64,000 nt of DNA. It comes from Ilex aquifolium. Its lineage: Eukaryota; Streptophyta; Magnoliopsida; Aquifoliales; Aquifoliaceae. Made by a program: the position numbers and the translations under genes. The notes under the pieces were generated by a model. The model was not told the DNA's origin. It did no database searches and worked only from the letters and a program-made list of their open reading frames with translations. The stretch spans positions 6,228,001 to 6,292,000 of the forward strand of contig OX637402.1 in NCBI GenBank assembly GCA_951799425.1. The letters are read 5' to 3'. Shown piece by piece: positions 1 through 9,280 of the stretch; within the stretch, counting starts at the first letter, position 1, and each line of letters begins with the position of its first letter.

Positions 1-910
1 GTACAATAATTCATAAGCTACAAGGAAATGCATTTAAAACCATTACATAGTTGTGAAAATGAAGAACTTTCATTCATTAATGGTAGAAAGTGGAAGAGAA
101 CATTAAACTAGTGTAAAGCATGAAATGACTTACATTAATGGCATTAAAAGAAGTTCTAAAGAGTCTTAGAGAAGAATGCAAGGCAATGTACTGGAAAAAT
201 AAGTGAAAATTACAACTTTCTCTCTCTAGAATCTACTATTCACTGTCTTCCTCGCCAGAGCTTCACTCTCTAAAACTATCTAATGTAATACATGAATATC
301 TCTCTTGCAGGAGACTCTTCCTTTTCCACAAACGTGCCTGCAGAGAGAAGTGGGTCTACAGATGTGATTTTCTTCATAGGGATGCAGCAGCCAGGGAAAG
401 ACAGGGGGGTGGCAGAGCATGTCTGCACACCCAGCACATCCCATCCTCCTCTCTTCATTCAATGCCTTCACTCCACAAGTCTAGAGGGGAGTGTGAATCA
501 TGATGAACAGTAAGGTGGGCGTGTCAGAGAAAAGCATGGAGGGGTCCACAAAACAGCTGAGCAGATCTGCAGAATTTGAGCACTTCAGGAAATCAGTACC
601 GGTACCGAGTACCGGTACTGCGATTCCAGTAGGTTTTCAGTACCGGTACTGGGTACCGGTACTGTTATGCATCCTTTTCTGAATTTCTTGATTTCTTTGC
701 TCCCGATCTATCCTCAAACTATCATTTCAACTCCTTTCATCCCAAGTGGTATGGGAGGGTGTTTAAAGGCCACATTTAGCTTCATTCCACTACAAAACAA
801 CAAATTGATGTTAAGACTTCAATCGTCATAACTTAGACAATTTAAAGCTCAAAAGTAAGTGAAATGAGTTTATTAGCATCTTAAAAATATACAAAGTTGT
901 GTGCTAATCA
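1..910 (-). repeat. E1 3' LTR, partial
   Basis: Position 1 onward matches 11587 onward almost base for base. The copy ends in GTGCTAATCA at 910, directly before a polypurine tract, which fixes the inner LTR edge. About 740 bases of the LTR lie outside the window. Short ORFs here and at 11860-12390 recur only because the LTR is repeated, and are not genes. Confidence 0.95.
594..666. repeat. ACCGGT palindrome array in E1 3' LTR
   Basis: Four copies of TACCGGTA-type palindromes lie about 245-315 bases inside U3. They surround a spacer that reads GCGATTCCAGTAGGTTTT. The other LTR has six copies and the env upstream region five, so copy number changes quickly. Confidence 0.9.
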
Positions 911-926
911 CACCCCCCAACTTAAG
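911..926 (-). promoter_or_regulatory. E1 polypurine tract (plus-strand primer site)
   Basis: On the element strand this reads AAGTTGGGGGGTG and abuts the LTR end. Its position and purine run are those of the plus-strand primer of LTR elements. It is preceded by a conserved GGGACTAGCAAA stretch also seen in A, E and E3. Confidence 0.88.
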
Positions 927-1228
927 TTTTGCTAGTCCCTTAGCAAAATGTTCATTTCCCAGCACAACCAAAGCAACCATAAATCACACAATTAATCAAT
1001 TTAAACAACCATTCAGTCAAATGAAAAGTAAAAATCCAAATGCAATTGACAACATAAACAATGAGCAAAAAGGAACAACTGTGGATTCATTAATTGTGAA
1101 CAAAGTTGGAGTACAAAACGGAGTAGGACATTGAAAAGAACAATCAAAAGAAAAACCTAATCTCCCCTCCACAACTTCACCTAAACCCAAAACAAAAAGA
1201 AACAAAGCACAGAAATCCCAAACACAAA

Positions 1229-2425
1229 CTACTCTCCATCGCTCTCATCATCACCCTCAAATTCATCCCCCTCCTCATCTTCTTCATCATCATCAGCCTC
1301 AGAATCTTCCTCCTCCACATCCATTCTGGAGGTTGAAGGAGCAGCCGGATCTTCTGGGACAGCTTTCTCAGGAAATGTGTGTACATACATCTCCTTCAAC
1401 ATTGTTGCCATTTCCTGGACTGAGGTCTTAATTTCATGCGCTGTCTTTTCCAGGGCACCAAGTCTCTGATGGGTTGAGCGTTTCACAACAGGCTTGAATG
1501 GCATGGTGGGCACAGCAGGTGCAACATCCTCTTCAGAATCAGATTGAGCCCGATCCCCACGGCTCATGGCCTTCCTTTTCTGACTGCTGGCCCTGCCAAT
1601 AGCTCCAAACTCAGGGGGGGTCAGTTTTTCCAGTCCATAGCCCTTAACCTTAGCATGGTCACAAAGTCGGGTGACCAAGCTTCCGTATGGTAGATTGGCC
1701 ATCGGCTTCTCAGTGGTGGCAAAGTCCTTCATCACATCCCAAATGATAAGGGCAAAAACCATTGTTTTGCCCGACACAACGGTATCCAGAAGGTTCAACT
1801 TTTCCACATTGGGCTTCTTCTCTGCGAATTTTGGGTAAAGATTATAGTGAAGGAGTTTGTTAAGAATCCCATAAACATGCTTCAACCCCCCACTCTGAAA
1901 GGTTCCCCTGAACGTAGCTGGATCCTCATACATCAACTCGACAAGCTCCTCCTTGGTCTTCGACTTACCCATTTTGCGAGGATAAACGGGTGGTCTGGAT
2001 GGGGGTCTCTGGTAATCCCCAAGGCATGTGGCTATGACATCAGGGGTCACCACAATAATCTTACCCCTGACATTTGCTCTCAACACTCCCTCATCATCAT
2101 CCTCAATGAAATTTAGTGAACGGTAAAACTCCCTCACCAAAGCCAAATTATATCCCACAACCTCCTTAAACCAGAAATGCATCCCATGCCCCTCAATGAT
2201 TTTCACAGCAGGATGAATGGGGGAAAGGGAAGGCCTATCCAAAAAACGTTCACAGGTCACATTCTTACCGTCAATCAACTGGCGTCGAGCATCCCTCTTG
2301 GCCTTCTTTCTCTGCTTCTCAAGGTCCCCACTCGAGCCTTCTCCACTTCTTTTGCGGCTGGCAGAACCCATGGCAGGAGGAGAACTGGGCTCTGGTCCTG
2401 ATCCGACCATCTTGGTGCGAGGCAT
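1229..2425 (-). CDS. E1 env-like protein (Athila ORF downstream of pol), 398 aa
   Basis: This is the extra gene that Athila elements carry between integrase and the 3' LTR. It is called env-like by position. The ORF runs from an ATG to a stop without interruption. Residues about 22-46 are very basic (KRSGEGSSGDLEKQRKKAKR region), like a nuclear localisation signal. A central domain of about 200 residues is shared with the homologues in A, D and H and resembles the 'putative plant transposon protein' family. Near residues 315-345 there is a short heptad-like stretch, and the last 30 residues are almost all Asp and Glu. I see no signal peptide and no membrane segment, so a membrane envelope role is not supported. 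A TATA-like box and a palindrome array lie just upstream at 2525-2850. The biochemical function is unknown. Confidence 0.8.
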   Translation of the reverse strand: MPRTKMVGSGPEPSSPPAMGSASRKRSGEGSSGDLEKQRKKAKRDARRQLIDGKNVTCERFLDRPSLSPIHPAVKIIEGHGMHFWFKEVVGYNLALVREFYRSLNFIEDDDEGVLRANVRGKIIVVTPDVIATCLGDYQRPPSRPPVYPRKMGKSKTKEELVELMYEDPATFRGTFQSGGLKHVYGILNKLLHYNLYPKFAEKKPNVEKLNLLDTVVSGKTMVFALIIWDVMKDFATTEKPMANLPYGSLVTRLCDHAKVKGYGLEKLTPPEFGAIGRASSQKRKAMSRGDRAQSDSEEDVAPAVPTMPFKPVVKRSTHQRLGALEKTAHEIKTSVQEMATMLKEMYVHTFPEKAVPEDPAAPSTSRMDVEEEDSEADDDEEDEEGDEFEGDDESDGE

Positions 2426-2519
2426 TGTGTAATGAATGGAGAGAATAGGAGGAACTTGAGATTCGGCTATAAGGGTAGGGTAAAATGGAGGAGAACTTGT
2501 GGAAAATAATCTAGCTCAA

Positions 2520-2860
2520 GGGAATTTTATAGACTGAGGGGGAAGAAAAAGGGTTCTTGACCCTTGGAGTGCCGTCGGGTAGGGGGGAAGAAGGAAGGGG
2601 AGGAGTAAATGGGGAGATTGAAGAGGGAGAGAGAAAGGGTTCTTGACCCTTGGAGTGCCATCGGGTAAGGGGGGAGTAGGTAGGGAAGGAGTAAATGAGG
2701 GAAATGAAAGGTTGAATTTATGTTTTGAAATTAAAAGCCCTAATTTTTTTTTTCTCGTCAGGCAGACGGTACCGGTACTCGGTACCGGTACCATTTGGTA
2801 CCGGTACTGCGATTCCAGTAGGTTTTTGGTACCGGTACCGAGTACCGGTACTGTTCTGCT
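2520..2860 (-). promoter_or_regulatory. Promoter-like region of the E1 env-like gene, with LTR-type palindromes
   Basis: On the element strand a CTATAAAA box (2525-2532) lies about 100 bases upstream of the env-like ATG. About 235 bases further upstream, 2767-2850 holds five ACCGGT palindromes with the same spacer (GCGATTCCAGTAGGTTTT) as the LTR arrays. The shared spacer shows common descent of the LTR and internal blocks, beyond chance recurrence of a six-base site. A promoter role is inferred from the TATA box and position. Confidence 0.65.
2547..2725. repeat. Tandem duplication of about 87 bases upstream of the env-like gene
   Basis: Two adjacent copies begin with GGGTTCTTGACCCTTGGAGT (near 2551 and 2638) and continue into guanine-rich text. 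They lie between the TATA-like box and the palindrome array. Confidence 0.8.
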
Positions 2861-2879
2861 TTGTCCGCCAAACTACTCC

Positions 2880-4660
2880 TGCTGAAACATTCCTTCAATC
2901 AAAATCAACTTAGGCCCTTCCTAGACACTTCATCACATTACTTCTAACTCCAACTCCATTCGAAAAGATATATTCCAATTATAACCCACAACTCGAACCA
3001 TCATGCTCACTTTATGATTGAAATTGCAAGGTGATTTAAACCTATGAACATTCATCATACAAAAATTCAAATTATGTTCTCAACTATCAAAATGAGCACC
3101 CAAAATAAACATCATAAGGTTCAGAATCAATTCATTCCTAAAATATGTCAATATCAATAACTTGAGAAATATTCCCTCATTCTTGTAAGCATGGAGCTTT
3201 TTAACAAATTTCTTAATTGAACGAACTAGATGCACATGAGCAAAACCATAGTCCCCAATGCTAGTCAGAAGTATGCACCTACCAATTAATTTTCAACTCG
3301 TGTGCATGTGAATTTAAACAAGTAATTTGGGTATTTACGAAACAGAATTCACATTCGACAAGCTAGACAAACTCAGTTTCAATGCAAAACTCACCAAGGG
3401 ACACTCTTAAGCAATAACTGCACTCACGTTATACTGGTATGCACTCCATGTGTACATGTGATATGGAATCTTGTGTTCAAAACAAAGTGCTCACATGTAA
3501 TCCAAAAATGAAGTTCATATATGAAAATGAGGCAACCTTGGCATAGTCTCATGAATGGAATATTAGTGCATTAGGTAGTAAGACTAAACTTATCATTTCT
3601 TTAACAAATATGCCTCTCCCATGCTTCTCTAGATCACTTAGGGCTTTAAGGGTTGTAACGGGGCCTTGGGGTGATATCTAGGTAAAAGAAATGAAGGAAA
3701 AAGGACAACAAAGAGGGTTGTTCCGAGTGAGAGACTTTAATGTTGGAAAAACACTTCCTTTTCATGGGATTTTGATTTTCTCACCATCACCACACCCCTT
3801 GTTTATTTTCTTAACTCTTCTTAACATCTTCCTTTTCTTTTGATCACTCTTTATTCTTTTCACCCCTTTTTCTCCTTTTCTTGGATTTTCATTCAACTCT
3901 TTGAGTTTCAAATCATTCATCCCTTTTGTTGGAGTTTCCACACCACACTTCCTTCTCTTTTGCACTCACTCATATTCAGCTCTAGGAACAACCAAGGTGA
4001 GATAGATTTTTATCATTTTGCATTGGCTTGGTCAAATGTGTGGCATATAAACGAATTTTAAAATGGGCTCAATCACGGCACTAGGGATAAAATTTTCTCA
4101 AGAAAAAGGGCTAAGGCTCAAAGTATTCAACAATGGCCTAAGATCACTTCCAGGTCCACATGGGGAGAGCATTACATGATCAAGACAAATCAGTCTACTA
4201 ACCAAATGAAACTAACCAAAGCAAGCATAATGAGACTATTGAACAAAGTTGATATCAAAAAAAAATTTTCTTTGAGTAAACGTAAGTTCCCTCCAAAAAG
4301 GTTTGGCACTAAAACTCTCATGGGTCCTTACTCATCTCCACTACTTATGTCAAGCTTAAAACATGAATCCAACCCGTAAATCACTGAAATTACAAATTCA
4401 TAAATCACATACAGATGAGTTCGAAAAAATCAATACATATGTGATACTTATGCATAGGATCCATTTCTATAGTAAGCTCATGTGCACAAGGTTCACAGCA
4501 ACAATCAACATGTCATCCAGTTCATACTCACTTCATAAGGGAATACAGATCAACTTAAAGGTATTTTTCATCAAAAATTTTCAAAATTTCTCACATATTT
4601 TGTACCAATGCAACACAAAATTGGAGTACACAAAAAAAAATCTGGTGCATCTAATAAGTG
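2880..4660 (-). other. Conserved noncoding block of E1 (integrase to env interval)
   Basis: No credible gene is present. The same ordered landmarks occur in A (about 32790-34590), and more distantly in C (50450-51900), D (60785-62230) and H (25150-26840). They include a 'cataatctcatga' stretch, a long purine run on the element strand (near 3750-3960), an 'attgagccc' stretch near 4068 and a 'ggcctaagatc' stretch near 4135. A Lys-rich ORF at 3762-3965 follows from the purine run and is not convincing as a gene. Confidence 0.7.
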
Positions 4661-4666
4661 GTGCAC

Positions 4667-4681
4667 CTCACCCCCCAACTT
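4667..4681 (-). promoter_or_regulatory. Second, internal polypurine tract of E1
   Basis: On the element strand this reads AAGTTGGGGGGTGAG, a near copy of the LTR-adjacent tract, just after integrase. The same position holds such a tract in A (34599-34612) and C (52741-52755). It may prime a second plus strand, as the central tract of lentiviruses does. That role is inferred. Confidence 0.6.
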
Positions 4682-5053
4682 GAATCATGCAGTGTCCTCA
4701 ATGCAACAAAAAGATAGCATATGCAATGAAAGACAATAAAAGATGAGAAGGGTAAGAAAACACCTCGCATTCGAGCTTTTGACGAACACACCAAGATTTT
4801 GATTCAAAAGAAAACAAAGTTATATAGCAACAACAAGTAAGTGACATGAAATAAAAACATGACATAATTAAAATAAAGGAAACTGTACATGCGAACAAAG
4901 GACCAATTGTTATTCCTCAATCACTTCCGGATACACCGGGTCGGTTAACTCCTCCTCCACCACTTGGTTTTCAAAGCCCTCAAAGAATGGCTTAAGTCTT
5001 TGGCCATTGACTTTGAATGTTTGGCCATCTTTGAGGTTGGTGATCTCAACAGC

Positions 5054-6136
5054 TCAATTGGGGTAGGCCACCTTGACAAGATAGGGGCCATCCCAACGGG
5101 ATCTTAGCTTTCCGGGAAAAATGGAGAGGCGGGAATTATACAAGAGTACCTTTTGCCCGGGCTCGAATGATTTCCTCACTATGGAGTTATCATGAAAGAT
5201 TTTCGCCCGTTCCTTTGAAATTTTTGAACTCTCGTATGCATCCCGCCGAATCTCTTCCAATTCATTCATTTCTAACATCCTATGTTTCCCGGCCATTCTC
5301 ATATTGAAATTTAAAGTCTTGATGGCCCAGAAGGCCTTGTGTTCCATTTCTACCGGCAGATGGCATGCCTTTCCATAGACAAGCCGATAGGGAGACATGC
5401 CCAAAACTATCTTGTAGGCAGTACGATATGCCCACAGGGCATCAATCAATCTCTCAGACCAATCCTTCCTATTGGGGTTAACTGTTTTTTCAAGGATGGT
5501 CTTGATCTCCCTATTGGCTAGCTCGGCTTGGCCATTTGTTTGTGGGTGATAAGCGGTGGATACTTTGTGAGTAACGCCATATTTAAACATTAAAGATGCA
5601 AATGGCCTGTTACAAAAGTGTGATCCACCATCACTAATCATCGCACGAGGCGTCCCGAACCTCGAAAAAATGTTATCTTTTAAGAACTTGACTACAACCC
5701 GGTGGTCGTTAGTCTTGGTTGGGATAGCCTCCACCCATTTGGACACGTAGTCCACTGCCAGCAGGATGTATAGATAGCCAAACGACATAGGGAAGGGACC
5801 CATGAAGTCAATGCCCCAACAATCGAATATCTCTATGACAAGTACAGGGGAGAGGGGCATCATATTCCTCCGGGTCACATTCCCCAAACGTTGGCATCTA
5901 TCACATTCTTTGCAAAATGAAATACAATCCTTAATTAAAGAAGGCCAGTAGAAACCTGATTGGAGAATTTTTGAAGAAGTTTTCTTGGCGGAGAAGTGGC
6001 CACCGCAGGCTTGGGAGTGACAGAAGGCAAGGACATTCCGCTGCTCATTTTCAGGCACACATCGCCTCATGATTTGGTCTGGGCAGTACTTGAACAGATA
6101 CGGATTATCAAAGTAAAAGTACTTAACGTCCGCCAT
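5054..6136 (-). CDS. E1 integrase region
   Basis: The order is zinc-binding HHCC domain (HSQACGGHF ... [11 protein letters not shown]), catalytic core with [23 protein letters not shown] and [17 protein letters not shown], and a C-terminal domain ending with the [14 protein letters not shown] motif. The acidic triad of the DDE core is visible. The protein would insert the element's cDNA into chromosomes. Coding similarity runs on to about 4910 on the C-terminal side and joins RNase H on the other side. No chromodomain is seen, as expected for Athila. Confidence 0.9.
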   Translation of the reverse strand: MADVKYFYFDNPYLFKYCPDQIMRRCVPENEQRNVLAFCHSQACGGHFSAKKTSSKILQSGFYWPSLIKDCISFCKECDRCQRLGNVTRRNMMPLSPVLVIEIFDCWGIDFMGPFPMSFGYLYILLAVDYVSKWVEAIPTKTNDHRVVVKFLKDNIFSRFGTPRAMISDGGSHFCNRPFASLMFKYGVTHKVSTAYHPQTNGQAELANREIKTILEKTVNPNRKDWSERLIDALWAYRTAYKIVLGMSPYRLVYGKACHLPVEMEHKAFWAIKTLNFNMRMAGKHRMLEMNELEEIRRDAYESSKISKERAKIFHDNSIVRKSFEPGQKVLLYNSRLSIFPGKLRSRWDGPYLVKVAYPN

Positions 6137-6175
6137 AAACCTCCTTTTATCCTCAGGGCTCCAGTGTGGTGGGAT

Positions 6176-9151
6176 TTATCCTGTTGCAAGATAATTGCAA
6201 ATATCAGCATACCAAGGACAATGAGAATGAATGGACAGTAATTGCTCATCAGGGAAGGAGTCTGTGATAGGGATGTGCTCATTTGTCTCTTGTGCCACCA
6301 GTCGGGACAAGTGATCCGCCACGACATTCTCAACTCCCTTCTTGTCTTTAATGATCAAGTCAAATTCTTGTAGGAGGAGGATCCACCTAATGAGTCTTGG
6401 CTTCGCATCCTGCTTAGATAACAAGTACTTTAAAGCAGAATGGTCAGTGAAGATAACAATAGGTGAACCAATGATATATGAACGGAATTTATCAAGAGCA
6501 AACACTACAGCTAGCAATTCTTTTTCAGTGGTAGTGTAATTCATTTGTGCCTCATTAAGTGTCTTGCTAGCGTAGTGTATAACATGCGGTCGATTGTCCT
6601 TCCTCTGACCAAGCACTGCGCCAACCGCGTAGTCACTCGCGTCGCACATAAGCTCGAAGGGTAGATCCCAATTGGGTGGTCGCATGATCGGAGGCGTGAC
6701 AAGCATGCTTTTTAATTTTTTAAATGATGCCTCACACTCATTCGACCACTCAAAAGGAATCTCCTTAGATAGTAAATTGGTCAGGGGTCGGGCCAATGCG
6801 CTAAAATTTTGAATGAATCGGCGATAGAAACCTGCATGGCCCAGAAATGACCGGATACCCTTGATAGTTGTCGGCGTGGGAAGGTTGGAGATGGCCTCCA
6901 CCTTGGATTTGTCAACTTCGATGCCCCTTGCCGACACTATGTGACCCAACACGATCCCTTCCGTCACCATAAAGTGACACTTCTCCCAATTCAGCACAAG
7001 ATTCTTCTCCTCACATCTCTCCAACACCTTCTCCAAATTTTCCAAACACCCCTCAAAAGAATCCCCGAAGACTGAGAAGTCATCCATAAACACCTCGACA
7101 ATCTTCTCCACCATATCACTAAAAATCCCCATCATGCAACGTTGGAATGTTCCAGGCGCATTACATAGCCCGAAAGGCATGCGACGATACGCAAAGGTAC
7201 CGTAGGGGCAAGTGAAGGTGGTTTTCTCTTGGTCTTCAAGGGCAATCTCTATCTGATTGTAGCCAGAGTATCCATCTAAGAAGCAATAGAAAAGATGCCC
7301 CGCTACCCGTTCTAGCACTTGATCGAGGAATGGGATTGGAAAGTGGTCTTTCTTTGTGCACAAGTTGAGCTTCCGGTAATCAATACACACTCTCCATCCA
7401 GTGATTACCCTTGTTGGAATGAGCTCATTCTCCTCGTTTTCCACCACAGTCACACCCGACTTCTTGGGGACTACTTGCGTGGGACTAACCCACTTACTGT
7501 CGGAAATTGGGAAGATAATGCCCACGTCAAGTAGCTTTAGAACTTCATCCCGTACCACATCTTTCATGATTGGATTTAATCTTCTTTGTGGCTGGCGGGA
7601 TGGTTTTGCATCTTCTTCAAGGTAGATCCGGTGTGTGCAAATGGTGGGGTTGATCCCCTTTATATCCGCAATTGTCCAACCAATTGCTCCCTTATGTCTC
7701 CGCAGCACCTCCAAGAGTTCTCCCTCTTGCTTTACATCCAATGTAGAACTAATCACCACTGGGAACGATTCATCTTCCCCAAGATATGCATATTTCAAAT
7801 GGGAAGGTAAAGGCTTCAATTCTAAGGTAGGTTTTTGTACATCAGATGGGAATATCTTCTTTTCTTGGTGTGGGAGTCTTTCAAATGTAGGAATCCACTT
7901 ATCCACCCCTTTCAAGCTTGCCACTTCTTCATGCTCAACCACTTCTTCATGTTTCAAACTCAAAGTGCTCATCACTTCCATGTGCTCTTCCACCAAAGTA
8001 TCAATCCGATTTACCTCATGTGCATCCTCATCATCTCCCGGTTGCTTGCATAGGTTGAACACATTAAGCTCCATTGTCATGTTTCCAAATGCCAGCTTCA
8101 TAAGACCATTCCTGCAATTAATCACAGCATTAGATGTAGCAAGGAAAGGTCTACCTAGTATCACAGGGATTTGAGAGCTAAGGTTAGCAACAGGGTGAGT
8201 ATCAAGCACAATGAAATCAACAGGAAAGTAAAACTTGTCCACTTGGACTAAAACATCCTCAACTACTCCCCTTGGTGTGCGAACACTGCGGTCCGCCAGT
8301 TGAAGCGTGATTGAAGTAGGCTTCAGTTCCTCCAGCTTAAGTTGTTGATACACAGAGTAGGGGAGGAGGTTCACACTAGCACCTAAATCAAGCAAGGCTT
8401 GTTCCACCCGGCAATCTCCAATGGTTATGGCAATGGTGGGGCAGCCGGGATCCTTAAACTTGGGGGGAGTGTTAGTCCTCAAAATTGAGCTCACTTGCTC
8501 GGTAAGGAATGCTCTTTTGTGGACATTTAGCCTTCTTTTCACTGTGCACAAGTCCTTTAAGATCTTTGCACAAGAGGGGATTTGCTTGATGGCATCCAAG
8601 AGCGGGATGTTTATCTTTACCTGCTTGAAAATCTCAAGAATGTCAGCATAATTAGCCACCTTGACGGGTGGCTTCAAACGATGGGGAAAAGGGGCGGACA
8701 TAGAAGGAAAGCATAAACCATCATCAATCACATGTTCTTTATCAACCCCATCACTCTCACTCTTTTCACTCGACTCGCCCTTGTCGACCACACTTTCTTT
8801 GGCCTCACTATCAATTTCTTTTTCTTTTGGTAATGCGGCCTTTGGTGTCAACTTTGGCACCACCATCTTTTCAATTTGTTTACCACTCCTAAGTGTGGTG
8901 ACAGCTTTGAGTTGCTCAAAACCCTCCTGGGAAGTCTCGGCCAACTCAACCACATTTTGACCTTTGGGATTTTGTTGGGGTTGAGAGGGAAATTTTCCCT
9001 TCTCTTGTTGAGACAACCCAATGGCATTGGTGATCTTGGTGAGTTGGGCCGAAATGTCGTTATTGAAGGTGGTTTGGCTTTGCATGAAATTAGTGAAGGT
9101 TTGATTGAGGGTGGTCTGGGTTTGAATGAAACTGTGGAGCATATCTTCCAA
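6176..9151 (-). CDS. E1 protease, reverse transcriptase and RNase H polyprotein, 991 aa
   Basis: One long ORF. Residues 1-150 are a variable linker from the gag end (KAVTTLRSGK motif at about 82-91). Protease follows with LLDLGASVNLLP at about 253-264 and the ADRSVRTPRG flap region. RT begins near residue 480, with [33 protein letters not shown]-type and [11 protein letters not shown] motifs, the last holding the catalytic aspartates. RNase H has [29 protein letters not shown] and [11 protein letters not shown]. The C-terminus enters the linker before integrase. Length and domain order are normal for Athila, and this is the best preserved pol in the window. Confidence 0.93.
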   Translation of the reverse strand: MEDMLHSFIQTQTTLNQTFTNFMQSQTTFNNDISAQLTKITNAIGLSQQEKGKFPSQPQQNPKGQNVVELAETSQEGFEQLKAVTTLRSGKQIEKMVVPKLTPKAALPKEKEIDSEAKESVVDKGESSEKSESDGVDKEHVIDDGLCFPSMSAPFPHRLKPPVKVANYADILEIFKQVKINIPLLDAIKQIPSCAKILKDLCTVKRRLNVHKRAFLTEQVSSILRTNTPPKFKDPGCPTIAITIGDCRVEQALLDLGASVNLLPYSVYQQLKLEELKPTSITLQLADRSVRTPRGVVEDVLVQVDKFYFPVDFIVLDTHPVANLSSQIPVILGRPFLATSNAVINCRNGLMKLAFGNMTMELNVFNLCKQPGDDEDAHEVNRIDTLVEEHMEVMSTLSLKHEEVVEHEEVASLKGVDKWIPTFERLPHQEKKIFPSDVQKPTLELKPLPSHLKYAYLGEDESFPVVISSTLDVKQEGELLEVLRRHKGAIGWTIADIKGINPTICTHRIYLEEDAKPSRQPQRRLNPIMKDVVRDEVLKLLDVGIIFPISDSKWVSPTQVVPKKSGVTVVENEENELIPTRVITGWRVCIDYRKLNLCTKKDHFPIPFLDQVLERVAGHLFYCFLDGYSGYNQIEIALEDQEKTTFTCPYGTFAYRRMPFGLCNAPGTFQRCMMGIFSDMVEKIVEVFMDDFSVFGDSFEGCLENLEKVLERCEEKNLVLNWEKCHFMVTEGIVLGHIVSARGIEVDKSKVEAISNLPTPTTIKGIRSFLGHAGFYRRFIQNFSALARPLTNLLSKEIPFEWSNECEASFKKLKSMLVTPPIMRPPNWDLPFELMCDASDYAVGAVLGQRKDNRPHVIHYASKTLNEAQMNYTTTEKELLAVVFALDKFRSYIIGSPIVIFTDHSALKYLLSKQDAKPRLIRWILLLQEFDLIIKDKKGVENVVADHLSRLVAQETNEHIPITDSFPDEQLLSIHSHCPWYADICNYLATG

Positions 9152-9280
9152 ATTCTTCTTATGAGGGGGTTGGTAGATGGAAGAACTAGACGGACCTTGT
9201 TGGGAGAAATTTTGTGGGGGAGGATTGGATTGATACCCTTGCGGATTAGACCGTGGGTATTGGGAGTTAGAGGCTTGCCC

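Noticed and set aside
276-2430. Several 60-90 codon ORFs on both strands of the E1 LTR and opposite the env-like gene
   Set aside because: They recur only because the LTR is repeated, or are antisense shadows of the env-like frame, and show no recognisable domain.
3762-3965. Lys/Arg-rich 67-residue ORF in the E1 noncoding block
   Set aside because: The composition follows from the purine run. The matching block in A, C and H does not keep a frame.
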